Below are positions 8,419 to 18,662 of a stretch of DNA of 64,000 bases, piece by piece; position 1 is the first letter of the stretch; every line of letters starts with the position of its first letter. Both the position numbers and the translations under genes were made by a program. The stretch comes from Neohoeflea coraliihabitans (GTDB lineage Bacteria > Pseudomonadota > Alphaproteobacteria > Rhizobiales > Rhizobiaceae), in contig NZ_JAHWQX010000001.1 in NCBI RefSeq assembly GCF_019334345.1, forward strand, positions 999,001-1,063,000, in the 5' to 3' direction. The notes under the pieces are model-generated. The model was not told the DNA's origin, ran no database searches, and saw only the letters and a list, made by a program, of their open reading frames with translations.

Positions 8419-9150
8419 CTAGTCGTAAAGACATTTGATGTAGGCGCCCGATTGCCGCGCACGCGTCTCGATTGTCTGCGCCAGCCTGCGCAAACCGGAG
8501 CTGGGGCTGGCCGGGTTGCGCCGGTGCGGGTTCGGCAGGGTCACCGCCAACAGCGCGGCCTGCTGGCGGCTCAACTGCCCCGCCGAAACACCGAAATAGC
8601 TTTCCGCAGCCATCTCGATTCCGAACACTCCAGGCGCCCATTCGGCGCTGTTGAGATAAAGCTCCATCATCCGCTTCTTCGACCACACCGCGTCCGCAAA
8701 CAGGGCCAGCGGGATTTCCAGCGCTTTGCGGATGACTGAACGGTGCGATGTCAGGAACAGGTTCTTCACGGTCTGCATCGGGATCGTGCTCGCCCCCCGC
8801 GTTGCCTCGCCTTCGAGTGCTTCGTCGAGGACAAGGTTCAGCGCCGGCCAGTCAATGCCATTATGCGCGCAATACCGGCCGTCTTCTGACATCAGAACCG
8901 ACTGCACAGCCACGGGGGCAATGGCCTCGAACTCCACCCAGCGCCGCTCATAGGTACGCCCGGCCAGGCGCTCGGCAAGCATCAGCGTGCTGACCGGATG
9001 CACCGAGGCGGGAAGATAGGCGAGCACCAGGAGATACGGCAGCAGCAGCAAGACCACTACAATCGTCAGGATCCAGACCAGGAGACGCGAGATGCCGCTG
9101 CGCCGTTTCCTACCCCTCGCTTTGTCACCACGCGCCACTGCCTGCTCCAC
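8419..9150 (-). CDS. mtgA: Monofunctional peptidoglycan glycosyltransferase
   Basis: MtgA polymerises lipid II into glycan strands at the periplasmic face of the inner membrane. The 243-residue protein has a basic N-terminus, one transmembrane segment (about residues 22-46, LLVWILTIVVVLLLLPYLLV) and a GT51 domain with the signature SEDGRYCAHNGIDW carrying the catalytic Glu, then RGASTIPMQTVKNLFL and the membrane-proximal KKRMMELYLNSAEW. The start codon is GTG at 9150, since no ATG fits and the family N-terminus begins here. It is divergent from the prenyl diphosphate synthase, whose lipid product feeds the same pathway. Confidence 0.95.
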   Translation of the reverse strand: MEQAVARGDKARGRKRRSGISRLLVWILTIVVVLLLLPYLLVLAYLPASVHPVSTLMLAERLAGRTYERRWVEFEAIAPVAVQSVLMSEDGRYCAHNGIDWPALNLVLDEALEGEATRGASTIPMQTVKNLFLTSHRSVIRKALEIPLALFADAVWSKKRMMELYLNSAEWAPGVFGIEMAAESYFGVSAGQLSRQQAALLAVTLPNPHRRNPASPSSGLRRLAQTIETRARQSGAYIKCLYD

Positions 9151-9333
9151 GCCGCCCCGCCCCTTCTTTCCTGTTCAATAGGGCGAGTGTCCCGCCTTGC
9201 CAAGGCCAGTCCGGTCAATGCGGCAGCGCCGCGCGTCGGTTTCAGGGGGCCACACCCTTCGCAAGGTGGATGTGACACGTCGCCTGTACAGGAAAAGATT
9301 GATGCGCGCCATGCCGCATGGCATGACGGCGCC

Positions 9334-10251
9334 ATGACACCCCCCGCCACCCCTTCCGCATTTGCCGCGCGACTTGCTGCTGACGCAGGCAGCATAGTCG
9401 CCTTCCTCGATGCCGAACTGGCGCGGGATGATGGTATCCGCCGCCACTGGCCGGCCCCCTTGCGGTCCGCCATGCGTCACGGCGTCCTGAATGGTGGCAA
9501 ACGGTTGCGCCCGTTCCTGCTGATGGAAACAGCCCGTCTGCTCGGCGGCGATGAGAACGCCGCATTGCATGTCGCCGCCGCGCTCGAATGCGTTCATTGC
9601 TACTCGCTGATACATGATGACCTGCCGGCAATGGACGATGATGCGCTGCGGCGCGGTCAGCCGACCGTGCATGTGGCTTTTGACGAAGCAACCGCCATTC
9701 TGGCCGGTGACGCGCTATTGACCCTTGCTTTCGAACTGATCTGTCGCCCCGGCCTTGCCCTGGCACCGGCCGCGCAGGTGACATTGGTCACTCTCTTGTC
9801 GGAAGCGTCCGGCGCCGCGGGCATGGTGGGCGGACAGTCGCTTGACCTGGCGGCGGAAACAGGTCGGCTCAATGAGACAGACGTTGCTCGAATGCAGGCC
9901 ATGAAGACGGGTGCATTGTTGCGCTTCGCCTGTGAAGCGGGCGCAGTGGTGGCCGGTGCCGGCCCGGCTGAGCGCCGCCGTTTCGTTGCCTTCGGCGAAC
10001 GCATCGGCCTGGCGTTCCAGCTGGCCGACGACTTGCTCGACGTGACTGCCGACAGCGCCGTGGTCGGCAAGGCGACGGGCAAGGATGCGGAACGCCGCAA
10101 GGCCACCTTCGTCGCACTCAACGGCATTGATCACGCTCGCCGGCGCTGCGCGGAACTGATCGATGAAGCTGCAGCAGAACTGGCGGAGTTCGGAGCATCT
10201 GCCGACATTCTGAAGGAAGCAGCGGCATTTATCGCCCGTCGCGACCGTTAG
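9334..10251 (+). CDS. Polyprenyl (farnesyl/geranylgeranyl) diphosphate synthase
   Basis: This 305-residue trans-prenyltransferase condenses isopentenyl diphosphate with allylic diphosphates. The first aspartate-rich motif is DDLPAMDDDALRRG (about residues 95-105) and the second is LADDLLD near residue 235. GGKRLRP is the conserved diphosphate-binding site. The motif type and length fit short-chain synthases of the IspA/CrtE group; chain length cannot be decided from sequence alone. The start ATG at 9334 is chosen because the family N-terminus (FAARLAADAGSIVAFLDAELA) follows at once, although the open frame extends upstream. Two other isoprenoid-linked genes are near: mtgA (lipid II) and ispG. 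Confidence 0.9.
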   Translation: MTPPATPSAFAARLAADAGSIVAFLDAELARDDGIRRHWPAPLRSAMRHGVLNGGKRLRPFLLMETARLLGGDENAALHVAAALECVHCYSLIHDDLPAMDDDALRRGQPTVHVAFDEATAILAGDALLTLAFELICRPGLALAPAAQVTLVTLLSEASGAAGMVGGQSLDLAAETGRLNETDVARMQAMKTGALLRFACEAGAVVAGAGPAERRRFVAFGERIGLAFQLADDLLDVTADSAVVGKATGKDAERRKATFVALNGIDHARRRCAELIDEAAAELAEFGASADILKEAAAFIARRDR

Positions 10252-10355
10252 TATCACTGCCGATGCTTCATTCCCTGCTTTTTTATGGCCTAGGGGATTG
10301 TTAAGGACGTTCTCGGATAATGCCGTGAGTTGATCACTGCCATGTATTGAGTCCG

Positions 10356-12908
10356 ATGATTTTCCGAGCACGGCTGAGAACCCGACACTATCTCAAGATT
10401 TACCGCGCCGCCTATATCGTCGCGTTGACGGCAATCGCTGTTCTCTGTGCCATCTCCTATTACACACAGCACATGCGGAACGACGAATTGCAGCTTGTCG
10501 GCGTGTTCTCGCGTCAGGTCGCAAAGGTCGACGCCGCGATGCGGCACATCGCCGACCAGACTGACCGGTTGACCGAGTCGCTTGCCGCTTATTCGGATGT
10601 AGTCGACCACACGACGATGGGCATGACTCTGGCCGAGAGAAATGCCTATCGCGAGCAAAGAGAGATTGATTCCGAGATTATCTCGCCGCTCAACGGGCTG
10701 CGTTTCCGCCAGGACCAGGTGCGTGATGAACTTGCCGTGTTAGAAGAGCTGTGGACCGAGTTGCCAGAGGAATTGCGCCAGGAGACCGCTCGGACCTCGC
10801 GCTACATGGCTTCCAGCGAACCTTTCGCCAATCATGGCCTTCTCGTCGAGCAGACAAGCAACAAGAGCCTGAAAACCAAAGCTGACCTCTACTGGCGGGC
10901 CCGCAAGCTCGGCGGCTTGTACGAGAACGTCATTGAACCGACCAACATCCACATTCAGAACTCCATTCGCCACTACCTCTCTGCCCTGTCGAAAACCACC
11001 GGACTGATGCTGGAACAGTTTCTGCTGACCATTCTGGGGGCGCTCGTTGTTCTTGGCCTCGGTGTCTTCCTGCCGATCGATATCGTTGTCCACCGCATGG
11101 TGGCGCGTCTGAAGCGCAAATCGCGGGAAGCCGATGAGGCACTGGTCAAGGCGCGTGCCGCCGACCGCGCCAAGTCCGAGTTCCTGGCAACCATGAGCCA
11201 CGAGATCCGCACCCCGATGAACGGCGTGCTCGGCATGGCCGAACTTCTCACCCGCACGGATCTCGACACCCGGCAGCGCACCTTTGCAGAGGTCATCGTT
11301 CGTTCCGGAAACGCTCTTCTCGAGATCATCAACGACGTCCTCGATTATTCGAAGATCGAGGCCGACCGTCTTGTTCTCGAAAATCGCCCTTTCGATCTCG
11401 CCGAAATGCTCGAGGATGTCGCCATGCTGATGTCCGCCCGCGCGGCGGAGAAAGACATCGAGCTGGCGGTGCGGCTGCATCCGGGCATCCCCGAGCAACT
11501 CTCCGGTGACCCGGCGCGCCTGCGGCAGGTGATCATCAATCTCGTCGGCAATGCCGTCAAATTCACCGAGGTCGGAACCGTTACCATAGAAGCGGGCTGC
11601 GTCCCCGTTGCATCGACGCCCCACGATGGCGCACAGCAAAGATACCGCGTCGATGTTGCGGTCACCGACACCGGAATCGGCATCCCCGAAGACATGGTCC
11701 CCCGCATTTTCGAACGCTTTAGCCAGGCCGACAGCTCGTCAACGCGCAAGCACGAGGGCACCGGTCTCGGGCTCGCCATCGCCTCTCGTCTCGTTGGCCT
11801 GATGGGCGGAGCCATCGAGGTTGACAGCGTGCCTGGCGAAGGATCACGCTTCCACTTCGAGATTCAGCTGGAGGGGGCCTGCGCCGGCTCTGCGGAAAAC
11901 CCGCAACCCGGCGAAACGCCGGCGCGTGTACTCATCGTTGACGCCAGCGCAGCCGGACGGAAAGCGGTCACAGAACAGGTTCGCAGCTGCGGCATGGATT
12001 GCGTTGCCGTCGAAAGCGGCGATATGGCTATTGATCTGCTTGGACATGCTGCCCAATCCATGGGGATCGACGTCGATCTGATCATCATCGACGATCAGTT
12101 CCCGGAAATAGATGCAGCCGAGATAGCCAGTCGCATTCACGCCGATGAAACCATCGCCACCACGCCGATACTCTTGCTGACATCGGCTGATCGGACCGGC
12201 AATGCGTCTGCGGCGCCCGAGCTGTTCGCAACTGTCTTGCACAAGCCGCTGCCCCTGGAGAAACTGCGATCCGCTGTCGAGGCAACCATCCGTGAAGCCC
12301 GCCGATGCCGGACCGTGACTGTCACGGCCTCCCTCGCCGCACGTCCCGTACAGCCGCCAGGCGCCGCATCCGCAACGGGTCCAACCGGTGCGAAAAACCC
12401 GGCGTCAGTTGATACAGCACAGGAGGTCTCAAAGCCTGGTTTCGGAGAAACGCCTGCTCCGGCGGGTCAGCCCGCGCCGTCGTCGCGTGCCGAAGCGGAA
12501 GGCCACACCAGCGCGCCGCTGCTTGTCGCTGAGGACAATCCGGTCAACCAGATCGTCTTTTCCCAATCTCTGGAAGAGCTCGGTTTGCCCTACAGGCTCG
12601 TGGAGAATGGCGTCCAGGCCGTGCAATACTGGCGGGAACACCACCCGCACCTGCTGCTTCTCGATCTCGGCATGCCCGGCCTTGACGGGCATGCTGCGGT
12701 CGCCGAAATCCGCCGCTGCGAAAAGGCTGAAAACCGTCCGGCATCGGTCATCATCGCTGTCTCGGCGCATCGCGAAGGCATCGAGCTTGATGACCTCGTG
12801 GCTGCCGGCTTTGACGCCTGGCTGACGAAACCGATTTCGGTCGATCGCCTGGCGACCAAATTACGCCCGTTCCTGCCAGACCAACTCGCATTGTCCAATA
12901 CCGCGTGA
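10356..12908 (+). CDS. Hybrid sensor histidine kinase with two receiver domains
   Basis: This 850-residue inner-membrane kinase has transmembrane segment 1 near residues 20-37, a periplasmic sensor region of about 185 residues rich in helices, transmembrane segment 2 near 220-245, HisKA with phosphoacceptor His282 in SHEIRTP, and an HATPase_c domain (N box [12 protein letters not shown] boxes DTGIGIP and GTGLGLAI). Two receiver domains follow. The second is canonical (AEDN, phospho-acceptor Asp770 in [10 protein letters not shown]). The first has VDAS at 528-531, so one of the usual paired acidic residues is missing, although the IIIDDQFP aspartate and a C-terminal lysine remain. An in-frame TTG nine bases upstream is an alternative start. 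No cognate regulator is adjacent and the signal is unknown. Confidence 0.9.
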   Translation: MIFRARLRTRHYLKIYRAAYIVALTAIAVLCAISYYTQHMRNDELQLVGVFSRQVAKVDAAMRHIADQTDRLTESLAAYSDVVDHTTMGMTLAERNAYREQREIDSEIISPLNGLRFRQDQVRDELAVLEELWTELPEELRQETARTSRYMASSEPFANHGLLVEQTSNKSLKTKADLYWRARKLGGLYENVIEPTNIHIQNSIRHYLSALSKTTGLMLEQFLLTILGALVVLGLGVFLPIDIVVHRMVARLKRKSREADEALVKARAADRAKSEFLATMSHEIRTPMNGVLGMAELLTRTDLDTRQRTFAEVIVRSGNALLEIINDVLDYSKIEADRLVLENRPFDLAEMLEDVAMLMSARAAEKDIELAVRLHPGIPEQLSGDPARLRQVIINLVGNAVKFTEVGTVTIEAGCVPVASTPHDGAQQRYRVDVAVTDTGIGIPEDMVPRIFERFSQADSSSTRKHEGTGLGLAIASRLVGLMGGAIEVDSVPGEGSRFHFEIQLEGACAGSAENPQPGETPARVLIVDASAAGRKAVTEQVRSCGMDCVAVESGDMAIDLLGHAAQSMGIDVDLIIIDDQFPEIDAAEIASRIHADETIATTPILLLTSADRTGNASAAPELFATVLHKPLPLEKLRSAVEATIREARRCRTVTVTASLAARPVQPPGAASATGPTGAKNPASVDTAQEVSKPGFGETPAPAGQPAPSSRAEAEGHTSAPLLVAEDNPVNQIVFSQSLEELGLPYRLVENGVQAVQYWREHHPHLLLLDLGMPGLDGHAAVAEIRRCEKAENRPASVIIAVSAHREGIELDDLVAAGFDAWLTKPISVDRLATKLRPFLPDQLALSNTA

Positions 12909-12966
12909 CGCGCTGCGCGCCGCGCGTCGGCCCATCGGCCGGTTCAGGCGCGAAAGGCCCGCAGGC

Positions 12967-14232
12967 TCATGATCCGGCTTCGCCTGTCGGCGGCACCGCG
13001 CTCTTACCGCCGAAACGCTGCTCGATGTAATCGGCGACCATATCCTGGAAATCGGCAGCTATATTCGTCCCCCGTAAAGTGGCGACCTTGCGTCCATCCA
13101 CGAAGACCGGCGCCGCCGGGCTTTCACCCGTGCCCGGCAATGAAATGCCGATGTCGGCATGTTTGGATTCGCCCGGGCCGTTGACAATACAGCCCATCAC
13201 CGCGACCTGCAGACCTTCCACGCCGGGATATTTGTCCCGCCATACCGGCATATTGCGGCGCAGGTCATCCTCAATCGTGCGAGCCAGCTCCTGAAACACG
13301 GTGGAGGTCGTGCGTCCGCAGCCGGGGCAGGCGGCGACCACCGGCACGAACTGGCGGAACCCGATCACCTGCAACAGCTCCTGCGCCACGATGACTTCCT
13401 TGGTCCGATCGCCGCCGGGCTCGGGGGTGAGTGAAATGCGTATGGTGTCGCCAACCCCCTCCTGCAGGATGATCGACAGGGCTGCCGAGGAGGCGACAAT
13501 TCCCTTCGATCCCATCCCGGCCTCGGTCAAACCCAGATGCAGGGCATGATCCGATCGCCGCGCCAGCTCGAGATAAACGGCAATCAGGTCCTGCACCTGG
13601 CTGACCTTCGCCGACAGGATGATGCGATCGCGACCAAGTCCGGTCTGCTCCGCAAGCTCCGCCGACAGCAGCGCCGACTGGATGATCGCCTCGCGCGTGA
13701 CCTCGCGGGCCGCAAGCGGCGAGCCCTTGGCCTGATTGTCATCCATCAGGCGGGTCAGCAGTGCCTGGTCGAGCGACCCCCAATTGACCCCGATCCGCAC
13801 CGGCTTGTCATAACGGATCGCCGTCTCGATGATGGCAATGAACTGCCGATCCTTCTTGTCCTTGAACCCGACATTTCCAGGATTGATCCGATATTTGGCC
13901 AAGGCCTCGGCACAGGCCGGATGGTCGGCCAGGAGCTTGTGGCCGATATAGTGGAAATCGCCGACCAGCGGCACCTCAAGTCCCAGCCGTTCCAGCCGCT
14001 CGCGAATGCGCGGCACGGCCGCGGCACTCTCATCCCGGTCGACAGTGATGCGGACGATTTCAGAACCGGACCGCGCCAGGGCTGCAACCTGCGCGACCGT
14101 CGCATCGACGTCGGCCGTGTCGGTATTGGTCATCGACTGCACGACAACCGGCGCGCCGCCGCCGACCAGGACTCCGCCGACATCGACGGCGACGCTGGCG
14201 CGGCGCGGCTGGGGACCTGCGGCATGTGTCAT
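12967..14232 (-). CDS. ispG: 4-hydroxy-3-methylbut-2-en-1-yl diphosphate synthase
   Basis: IspG is the [4Fe-4S] enzyme that reduces methylerythritol cyclodiphosphate to HMBPP in the non-mevalonate isoprenoid pathway. Visible landmarks are [12 protein letters not shown] near the N-terminus, the long TIM-barrel domain, and the C-terminal cluster ligands ACPGCGR and [10 protein letters not shown] chose the ATG at 14232 ([11 protein letters not shown]) because TGAGG stands at normal spacing before it; an in-frame ATG at 14271 would add 13 residues and has a weak site. The gene is convergent with the hybrid kinase. Confidence 0.95.
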   Translation of the reverse strand: MTHAAGPQPRRASVAVDVGGVLVGGGAPVVVQSMTNTDTADVDATVAQVAALARSGSEIVRITVDRDESAAAVPRIRERLERLGLEVPLVGDFHYIGHKLLADHPACAEALAKYRINPGNVGFKDKKDRQFIAIIETAIRYDKPVRIGVNWGSLDQALLTRLMDDNQAKGSPLAAREVTREAIIQSALLSAELAEQTGLGRDRIILSAKVSQVQDLIAVYLELARRSDHALHLGLTEAGMGSKGIVASSAALSIILQEGVGDTIRISLTPEPGGDRTKEVIVAQELLQVIGFRQFVPVVAACPGCGRTTSTVFQELARTIEDDLRRNMPVWRDKYPGVEGLQVAVMGCIVNGPGESKHADIGISLPGTGESPAAPVFVDGRKVATLRGTNIAADFQDMVADYIEQRFGGKSAVPPTGEAGS

Positions 14233-14271
14233 GCGAGCCTCATTACTTCCGTTGGCAATGGCGATCGCCAT

Positions 14272-14684
14272 CGATGTCGGGGCCTATCCGACCGGCTGAA
14301 CTTAGAAACGTGATGGCTGGGTCGCCTCTGCCGCCGCGTTTGTCAAGTTGCGAGCAATGGCCGTCATCCATGACAATCCAGTGACACATTGCCGCCAGCG
14401 AAGTCTCTGCGGTCACGATGAGACGGAATTCAGATCGCCACGGCCTGCTCGGTTAGATGCGCCCCTCATGCGTCTCAAGTTTCAGCGGCAGCGATGCGCC
14501 GACGGCCGCGCGTCGCGACCGCTCGCATGCAGATATAGAAATTGCACCCGCTGAGAAACAGGCCCCGCGTCAAATTGGTCGCAATCAAACTGGAAGACAG
14601 TCGAGAAATTCGAGAAAAACGGCCCGAACGCGCTTTCTCTCGCCATTAAACCAGCACATTCTGGAAAGTTTGTGGCGACGATGT
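14272..14684. other. Gene-free stretch upstream of the DUF3309 gene
   Basis: About 410 bp between ispG and the EcfG-type promoter contain only short, unconvincing frames on both strands. I see no RNA gene, repeat or terminator here. The ispG promoter must lie at its left end. Confidence 0.4.
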
Positions 14685-14710
14685 GGAACCGCTCCGGCAG
14701 GCGATACGTT
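14685..14710 (+). promoter_or_regulatory. EcfG-type general stress promoter
   Basis: GGAAC at 14685-14689 is followed after exactly 17 bases by CGTT at 14707-14710. This is the -35/-10 pattern recognised by the alphaproteobacterial general stress sigma factor EcfG. It ends 33 bp before the start codon of the DUF3309 miniprotein, a position that leaves room for a short leader and the AAGGA ribosome site. Confidence 0.75.
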
Positions 14711-14743
14711 GTGCGGTTGCTACAACCGGAAAGGAAAACTCAC

Positions 14744-14893
14744 ATGACTGTCGGTACAATCCTGCTCATCATCCTCATTCTGCTGCTTATCGGTGCCATT
14801 CCGACGCGCGGTCGCTTCGGTAACGGACCGATTGGCATCATCGGTGTGATCCTGGTCATCGTCATCATTCTGATGCTGCTCGGCCAAATCTGA
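14744..14893 (+). CDS. DUF3309 family membrane miniprotein
   Basis: The 49-residue protein starts MTVGTILLIILILLLIGAIP and ends with a second hydrophobic stretch (IGIIGVILVIVIILMLLGQI), joined by a polar TRGRFGNGP turn. This is the architecture of DUF3309, a family of tiny two-helix membrane proteins of unknown function in Proteobacteria. AAGGA precedes the ATG at good spacing. The EcfG-type promoter upstream suggests induction in general stress or stationary phase, and a strong hairpin terminator follows, so this is a single-gene unit. Confidence 0.85.
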   Translation: MTVGTILLIILILLLIGAIPTRGRFGNGPIGIIGVILVIVIILMLLGQI

Positions 14894-14910
14894 CGCCAGA
14901 AAGCACCTGT

Positions 14911-14954
14911 TGAAATGGGGCTGGAGAACACGCAGTTCTCCAGCCCCATTTTCA
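14911..14954. terminator. Strong bidirectional terminator
   Basis: An 18-bp arm (14913-14930) pairs with 14935-14952 through a long perfect GGGGCTGGAGAAC / GTTCTCCAGCCCC core, and T/A runs flank both sides. It can end the DUF3309 transcript on the plus strand and the pyc transcript, whose stop codon is at 14974, on the minus strand. Confidence 0.88.
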
Positions 14955-14973
14955 TGTCCGCGACGGTGTCGGC

Positions 14974-17900
14974 CTAGCTCTCCGCGGCCTGATAGGACAA
15001 CAGCAGATCCTTGGCATCGATCTGATCGCCGGCCTTCACCAGGACCTCGGCCAATGTTCCGTCTCTTTCGGCGTGGATCGCGGTCTCCATCTTCATTGCC
15101 TCGATGGACAACAGCACATCGCCAGCCTTGACCTGCTGGCCCGCCGATACTGCCACCGTCGACACCACTCCCGGCATCGGCGCGCCGAGATGCAGATCGT
15201 TGCCTGCTTCGGCCTTCCGCCGGGCCGCCGCGGCCGATGCGCCATGCACGCGGTCAGGAACCTTGACCCGGCGCGGTTGGCCGTTCAGTTCGAAGAAGAC
15301 CGTCACCATTCCCTTGCTGTCGGTTTCACCGATGGCGAGATTGCGCACCACCAGCGTTTTTCCCTGTTCGATCTCGACAAACAGTTCTTCACCGACATCG
15401 AGACCATAGAAGTAAGCGGGCGTCGGCAATGTCGACACAGGGCCGTAGGTCTCGGCGGCCAGGGCATAATCGGTGAAGACTTTCGGGTACATCAGATAGG
15501 ACGCGAACTCATAGTCGTTGACCGGACGCTCGATCTTTGACTCGATCGTCTGCCGGGCCGCATCGAGATCGGCATCCTCGAGCAGTGACCCGGGACGCAC
15601 CTCGTAGGCCTCGCCGTTTTTCAAGACCTTTTTCTGCAGTCCCTGCGGCCAGCCGGAAGGCGGCTGACCGAGATCCCCCCGCAACATTGAAACGACCGAT
15701 TCGGGGAAGGAAACATCCTTGTTGGGATCCTCGACATCGGCGACCGTCAGATCCTGGCTGACCATCATCAGCGCCATGTCTCCGACCACTTTCGATGACG
15801 GCGTGACCTTGACGATATCGCCGAACATCTGGTTGGCGTCTGCATAGGCCTGCGCGACCTCGTGCCAGCGTGTTTCCAGCCCCAGTGAACGCGCCTGTTC
15901 CTTCAGATTGGTAAACTGCCCGCCGGGCATCTCATGCAGATAGACTTCCGAGGCGGGTCCCTTCAGGTCGCTCTCGAAGGCCGCATATTGATGGCGCACG
16001 GCCTCCCAGTAAAAGGAGATCCGGCGTATCCACTCGGGATCAAGTTCGGGGTCACGCTCGTGTCCCGAAAGCGCTTCGACAATCGATCCGAGACAGGGCT
16101 GCGAGGTATTGCCCGACAATGCGTCCATGGCCGCATCGACGGCATCCACTCCGGATTCAACAGCGGCAAGCACGGTCGCGGCTGAAATTCCCGACGTGTC
16201 ATGGGTGTGGAAATGGATCGGCAGGTCGGTCGCCTCACGCAACGCTGAGAACAATTGCCGCGCGGCCGCCGGCTTGAGCAGGCCGGCCATGTCCTTGAGC
16301 GCGATGATATGCGCGCCGGCCCGTTCCAGCTCCTCGGCCAGCGCCACGTAATATTTGAGATCATATTTCGGACGCGCCGAATTGAGGATATCGCCGGTGT
16401 AGCAGATCGCTGCCTCGCAAAGCTTGTTCTCGGCGCAAACGGCATCCATCGACACCCGCATGTTTTCCACCCAGTTCAGGCAGTCGAAGACGCGAAACAG
16501 ATCGATGCCGCCGGCCGCTGCCTGGCGGACGAAGTACTTCACGACATTGTCGGGATAGTTGGTGTAGCCGACACCATTGGCGCCGCGCAGCAGCATTTGT
16601 AACAGAAGGTTTGGCGCATTCCGCCGGATCTTGTCGAGCCGCTCCCACGGGTCCTCGGTCAGAAAACGCATCGACACATCGAAGGTCGCGCCGCCCCAGC
16701 ATTCCAGCGACAAAAGCTGCGGCAATGCGCGTGCATAGGTGCCGGCAATGCGGGCAATGTCATCGGTACGCATGCGCGTCGCCAGCAAGGATTGATGGCC
16801 ATCTCGCATCGTCGTGTCGGTGAGCAGCACGCGCTTTTCAGCGCGCATCCAGGCCGCAAATTCCTGCGGGCCGAGTGCGTCGAGGCGCTGCTTGCTGCCG
16901 TCGGGTATCGCCATATCGATGTGCGGCACGGTCGGGGCCGCCGCCTCGGCGCTCGGGCGCGGCCGGTCGCGCGTCTCCGGGTGGCCATTGACCGTCACAT
17001 CGGCGAGATATGTCAGCAGTTTGGTCGCCCGGTCCTTGCGCTTGACCTGCGTGAACAATTCCGGCGTGTTGTCGATGAAGCGTGTCGTATAGCTGTTGTC
17101 GCGAAATTGCGGATGCGCGATGATCGCTTCGAGAAATGTCAGATTGGTCGCGACGCCGCGGATGCGGAATTCGCGGAGCGCCCGGTCCATCCTGCGGATC
17201 GTCTCTTCCGCGCTCGGCGCCCATGCGGTGACCTTCTCGAGCAGCGGATCATAATAGCGTGTAATCACCGCGCCGGAATAGGCGGTGCCGCCATCGAGCC
17301 GGATACCGAAGCCGGTAGCGCCGCGATAGGCGGTGATGCGGCCATAGTCGGGGATGAAATTCTGCTCGGGATCTTCCGTGGTGATCCGGCATTGCAAGGC
17401 ATGACCATTCAGCCGGATGTCGGGCTGAGCCGGGACGCCTGACGCTGCTGTGCCGATCGCATGGCCTTCGAGAATGCGGATCTGCGCCTTGACGATGTCG
17501 ATCCCCGTCACCTCCTCGGTGACGGTATGCTCGACCTGGATGCGCGGATTGACCTCAATGAAATAGAACCGGCCAGTGTCGACATCCATTAGAAATTCGA
17601 CGGTGCCGGCCCCTACATAATTCGTCGCCTCGGCGATCTTCAGCGCATAGGAACTCAGTTCTTCGCGCTGCTCCGCCACGAGATACGGAGCCGGCGCGCG
17701 CTCGACCACCTTCTGGTTGCGCCGCTGGATCGAGCAATCGCGCTCAAACAGATGCACGGCATTGCCGTGCGTGTCGCCAAGCACCTGCACCTCCACGTGC
17801 CGGGCCCGCTCGATCAGCTTCTCGAGATAAACCTCATCCTTGCCGAAGGCTGCTTTCGCTTCGCGTTTGGCTTCCGTGACCTCGCGCTCGAGATCATCCG

Positions 17901-18444
17901 CCGAACGGATCGCCCGCATGCCGCGGCCGCCGCCGCCCCACGACGCTTTCAGCATGACCGGATAGCCGATCTCTTCAGCCAGGCGCGCCACTTCCGTCAT
18001 GTCGGCGGGAAGCGGCTCGGTCGCCGGCACCACCGGGACGTCGATTTCCACCGCCAGGTTGCGAGCCGCCACCTTGTTGCCGAGCCGCCGCATCGTTTCG
18101 GGCTTCGGACCGATGAAAATGATGCCGTTTTCCGCGCAGGCGTCGGCGAATTCGGGACTTTCCGACAGCAAACCGTAACCCGGATGGATCGCATCGGCAC
18201 CGGAAAGCTTGGCAACGCGGATCACTTCCTCGATCGACAGATAGCTCTCGATCGGCCCCAGATCACGCTCGAGATGCGGCCCGCGTCCGACCTGATAGCT
18301 TTCATCGGCCTTGAAGCGGTGCAGAGCGAGTTTGTCCTCCTCCGCCCAGATCGCGACGGTTTTGATGCCCATCTCGTTGGCGGCGCGGAACACGCGTATG
18401 GCGATTTCAGATCGGTTGGCAACGAGAATTTTGGCAATCGGCAC
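14974..18444 (-). CDS. pyc: Pyruvate carboxylase
   Basis: This 1156-residue biotin enzyme carboxylates pyruvate to oxaloacetate, an anaplerotic reaction in the cytosol. The domain order is biotin carboxylase (about 1-455, with ATP-grasp glycine loop SWGGGGRGM and EVNPRIQVEHTVTEEVTG), carboxyltransferase of the HMG-CoA lyase-like TIM barrel (about 540-810, TDTTMRDGHQSLLATRMR), the conserved PYC_OADA domain, and a biotinyl domain with EAMKMET, biotinyl Lys1118. The length is that of the single-chain alpha4 type. It is monocistronic and shares the bidirectional terminator at its 3' end. Confidence 0.97.
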   Translation of the reverse strand: MPIAKILVANRSEIAIRVFRAANEMGIKTVAIWAEEDKLALHRFKADESYQVGRGPHLERDLGPIESYLSIEEVIRVAKLSGADAIHPGYGLLSESPEFADACAENGIIFIGPKPETMRRLGNKVAARNLAVEIDVPVVPATEPLPADMTEVARLAEEIGYPVMLKASWGGGGRGMRAIRSADDLEREVTEAKREAKAAFGKDEVYLEKLIERARHVEVQVLGDTHGNAVHLFERDCSIQRRNQKVVERAPAPYLVAEQREELSSYALKIAEATNYVGAGTVEFLMDVDTGRFYFIEVNPRIQVEHTVTEEVTGIDIVKAQIRILEGHAIGTAASGVPAQPDIRLNGHALQCRITTEDPEQNFIPDYGRITAYRGATGFGIRLDGGTAYSGAVITRYYDPLLEKVTAWAPSAEETIRRMDRALREFRIRGVATNLTFLEAIIAHPQFRDNSYTTRFIDNTPELFTQVKRKDRATKLLTYLADVTVNGHPETRDRPRPSAEAAAPTVPHIDMAIPDGSKQRLDALGPQEFAAWMRAEKRVLLTDTTMRDGHQSLLATRMRTDDIARIAGTYARALPQLLSLECWGGATFDVSMRFLTEDPWERLDKIRRNAPNLLLQMLLRGANGVGYTNYPDNVVKYFVRQAAAGGIDLFRVFDCLNWVENMRVSMDAVCAENKLCEAAICYTGDILNSARPKYDLKYYVALAEELERAGAHIIALKDMAGLLKPAAARQLFSALREATDLPIHFHTHDTSGISAATVLAAVESGVDAVDAAMDALSGNTSQPCLGSIVEALSGHERDPELDPEWIRRISFYWEAVRHQYAAFESDLKGPASEVYLHEMPGGQFTNLKEQARSLGLETRWHEVAQAYADANQMFGDIVKVTPSSKVVGDMALMMVSQDLTVADVEDPNKDVSFPESVVSMLRGDLGQPPSGWPQGLQKKVLKNGEAYEVRPGSLLEDADLDAARQTIESKIERPVNDYEFASYLMYPKVFTDYALAAETYGPVSTLPTPAYFYGLDVGEELFVEIEQGKTLVVRNLAIGETDSKGMVTVFFELNGQPRRVKVPDRVHGASAAAARRKAEAGNDLHLGAPMPGVVSTVAVSAGQQVKAGDVLLSIEAMKMETAIHAERDGTLAEVLVKAGDQIDAKDLLLSYQAAES

Positions 18445-18662
18445 GGAGGTCTCCCGGGTGGACTAAGAGGCTGACGACAAGATCGCGTTTGGCAATCCCA
18501 GCGCTTTTATCGTCCCTCTTGTTGCGGCGCAACCAAACACAGGCGGACCCGGCACCGCCAGCCATGAACAGAAGCCGGCAGCCCGAGGTTGCGGTTCCGT
18601 GGCCGCTTGAAAAGAGCAGCCTGCCCCTGCATCTTCGGCGCCTGTAGCCGCACAGTGTAAGC

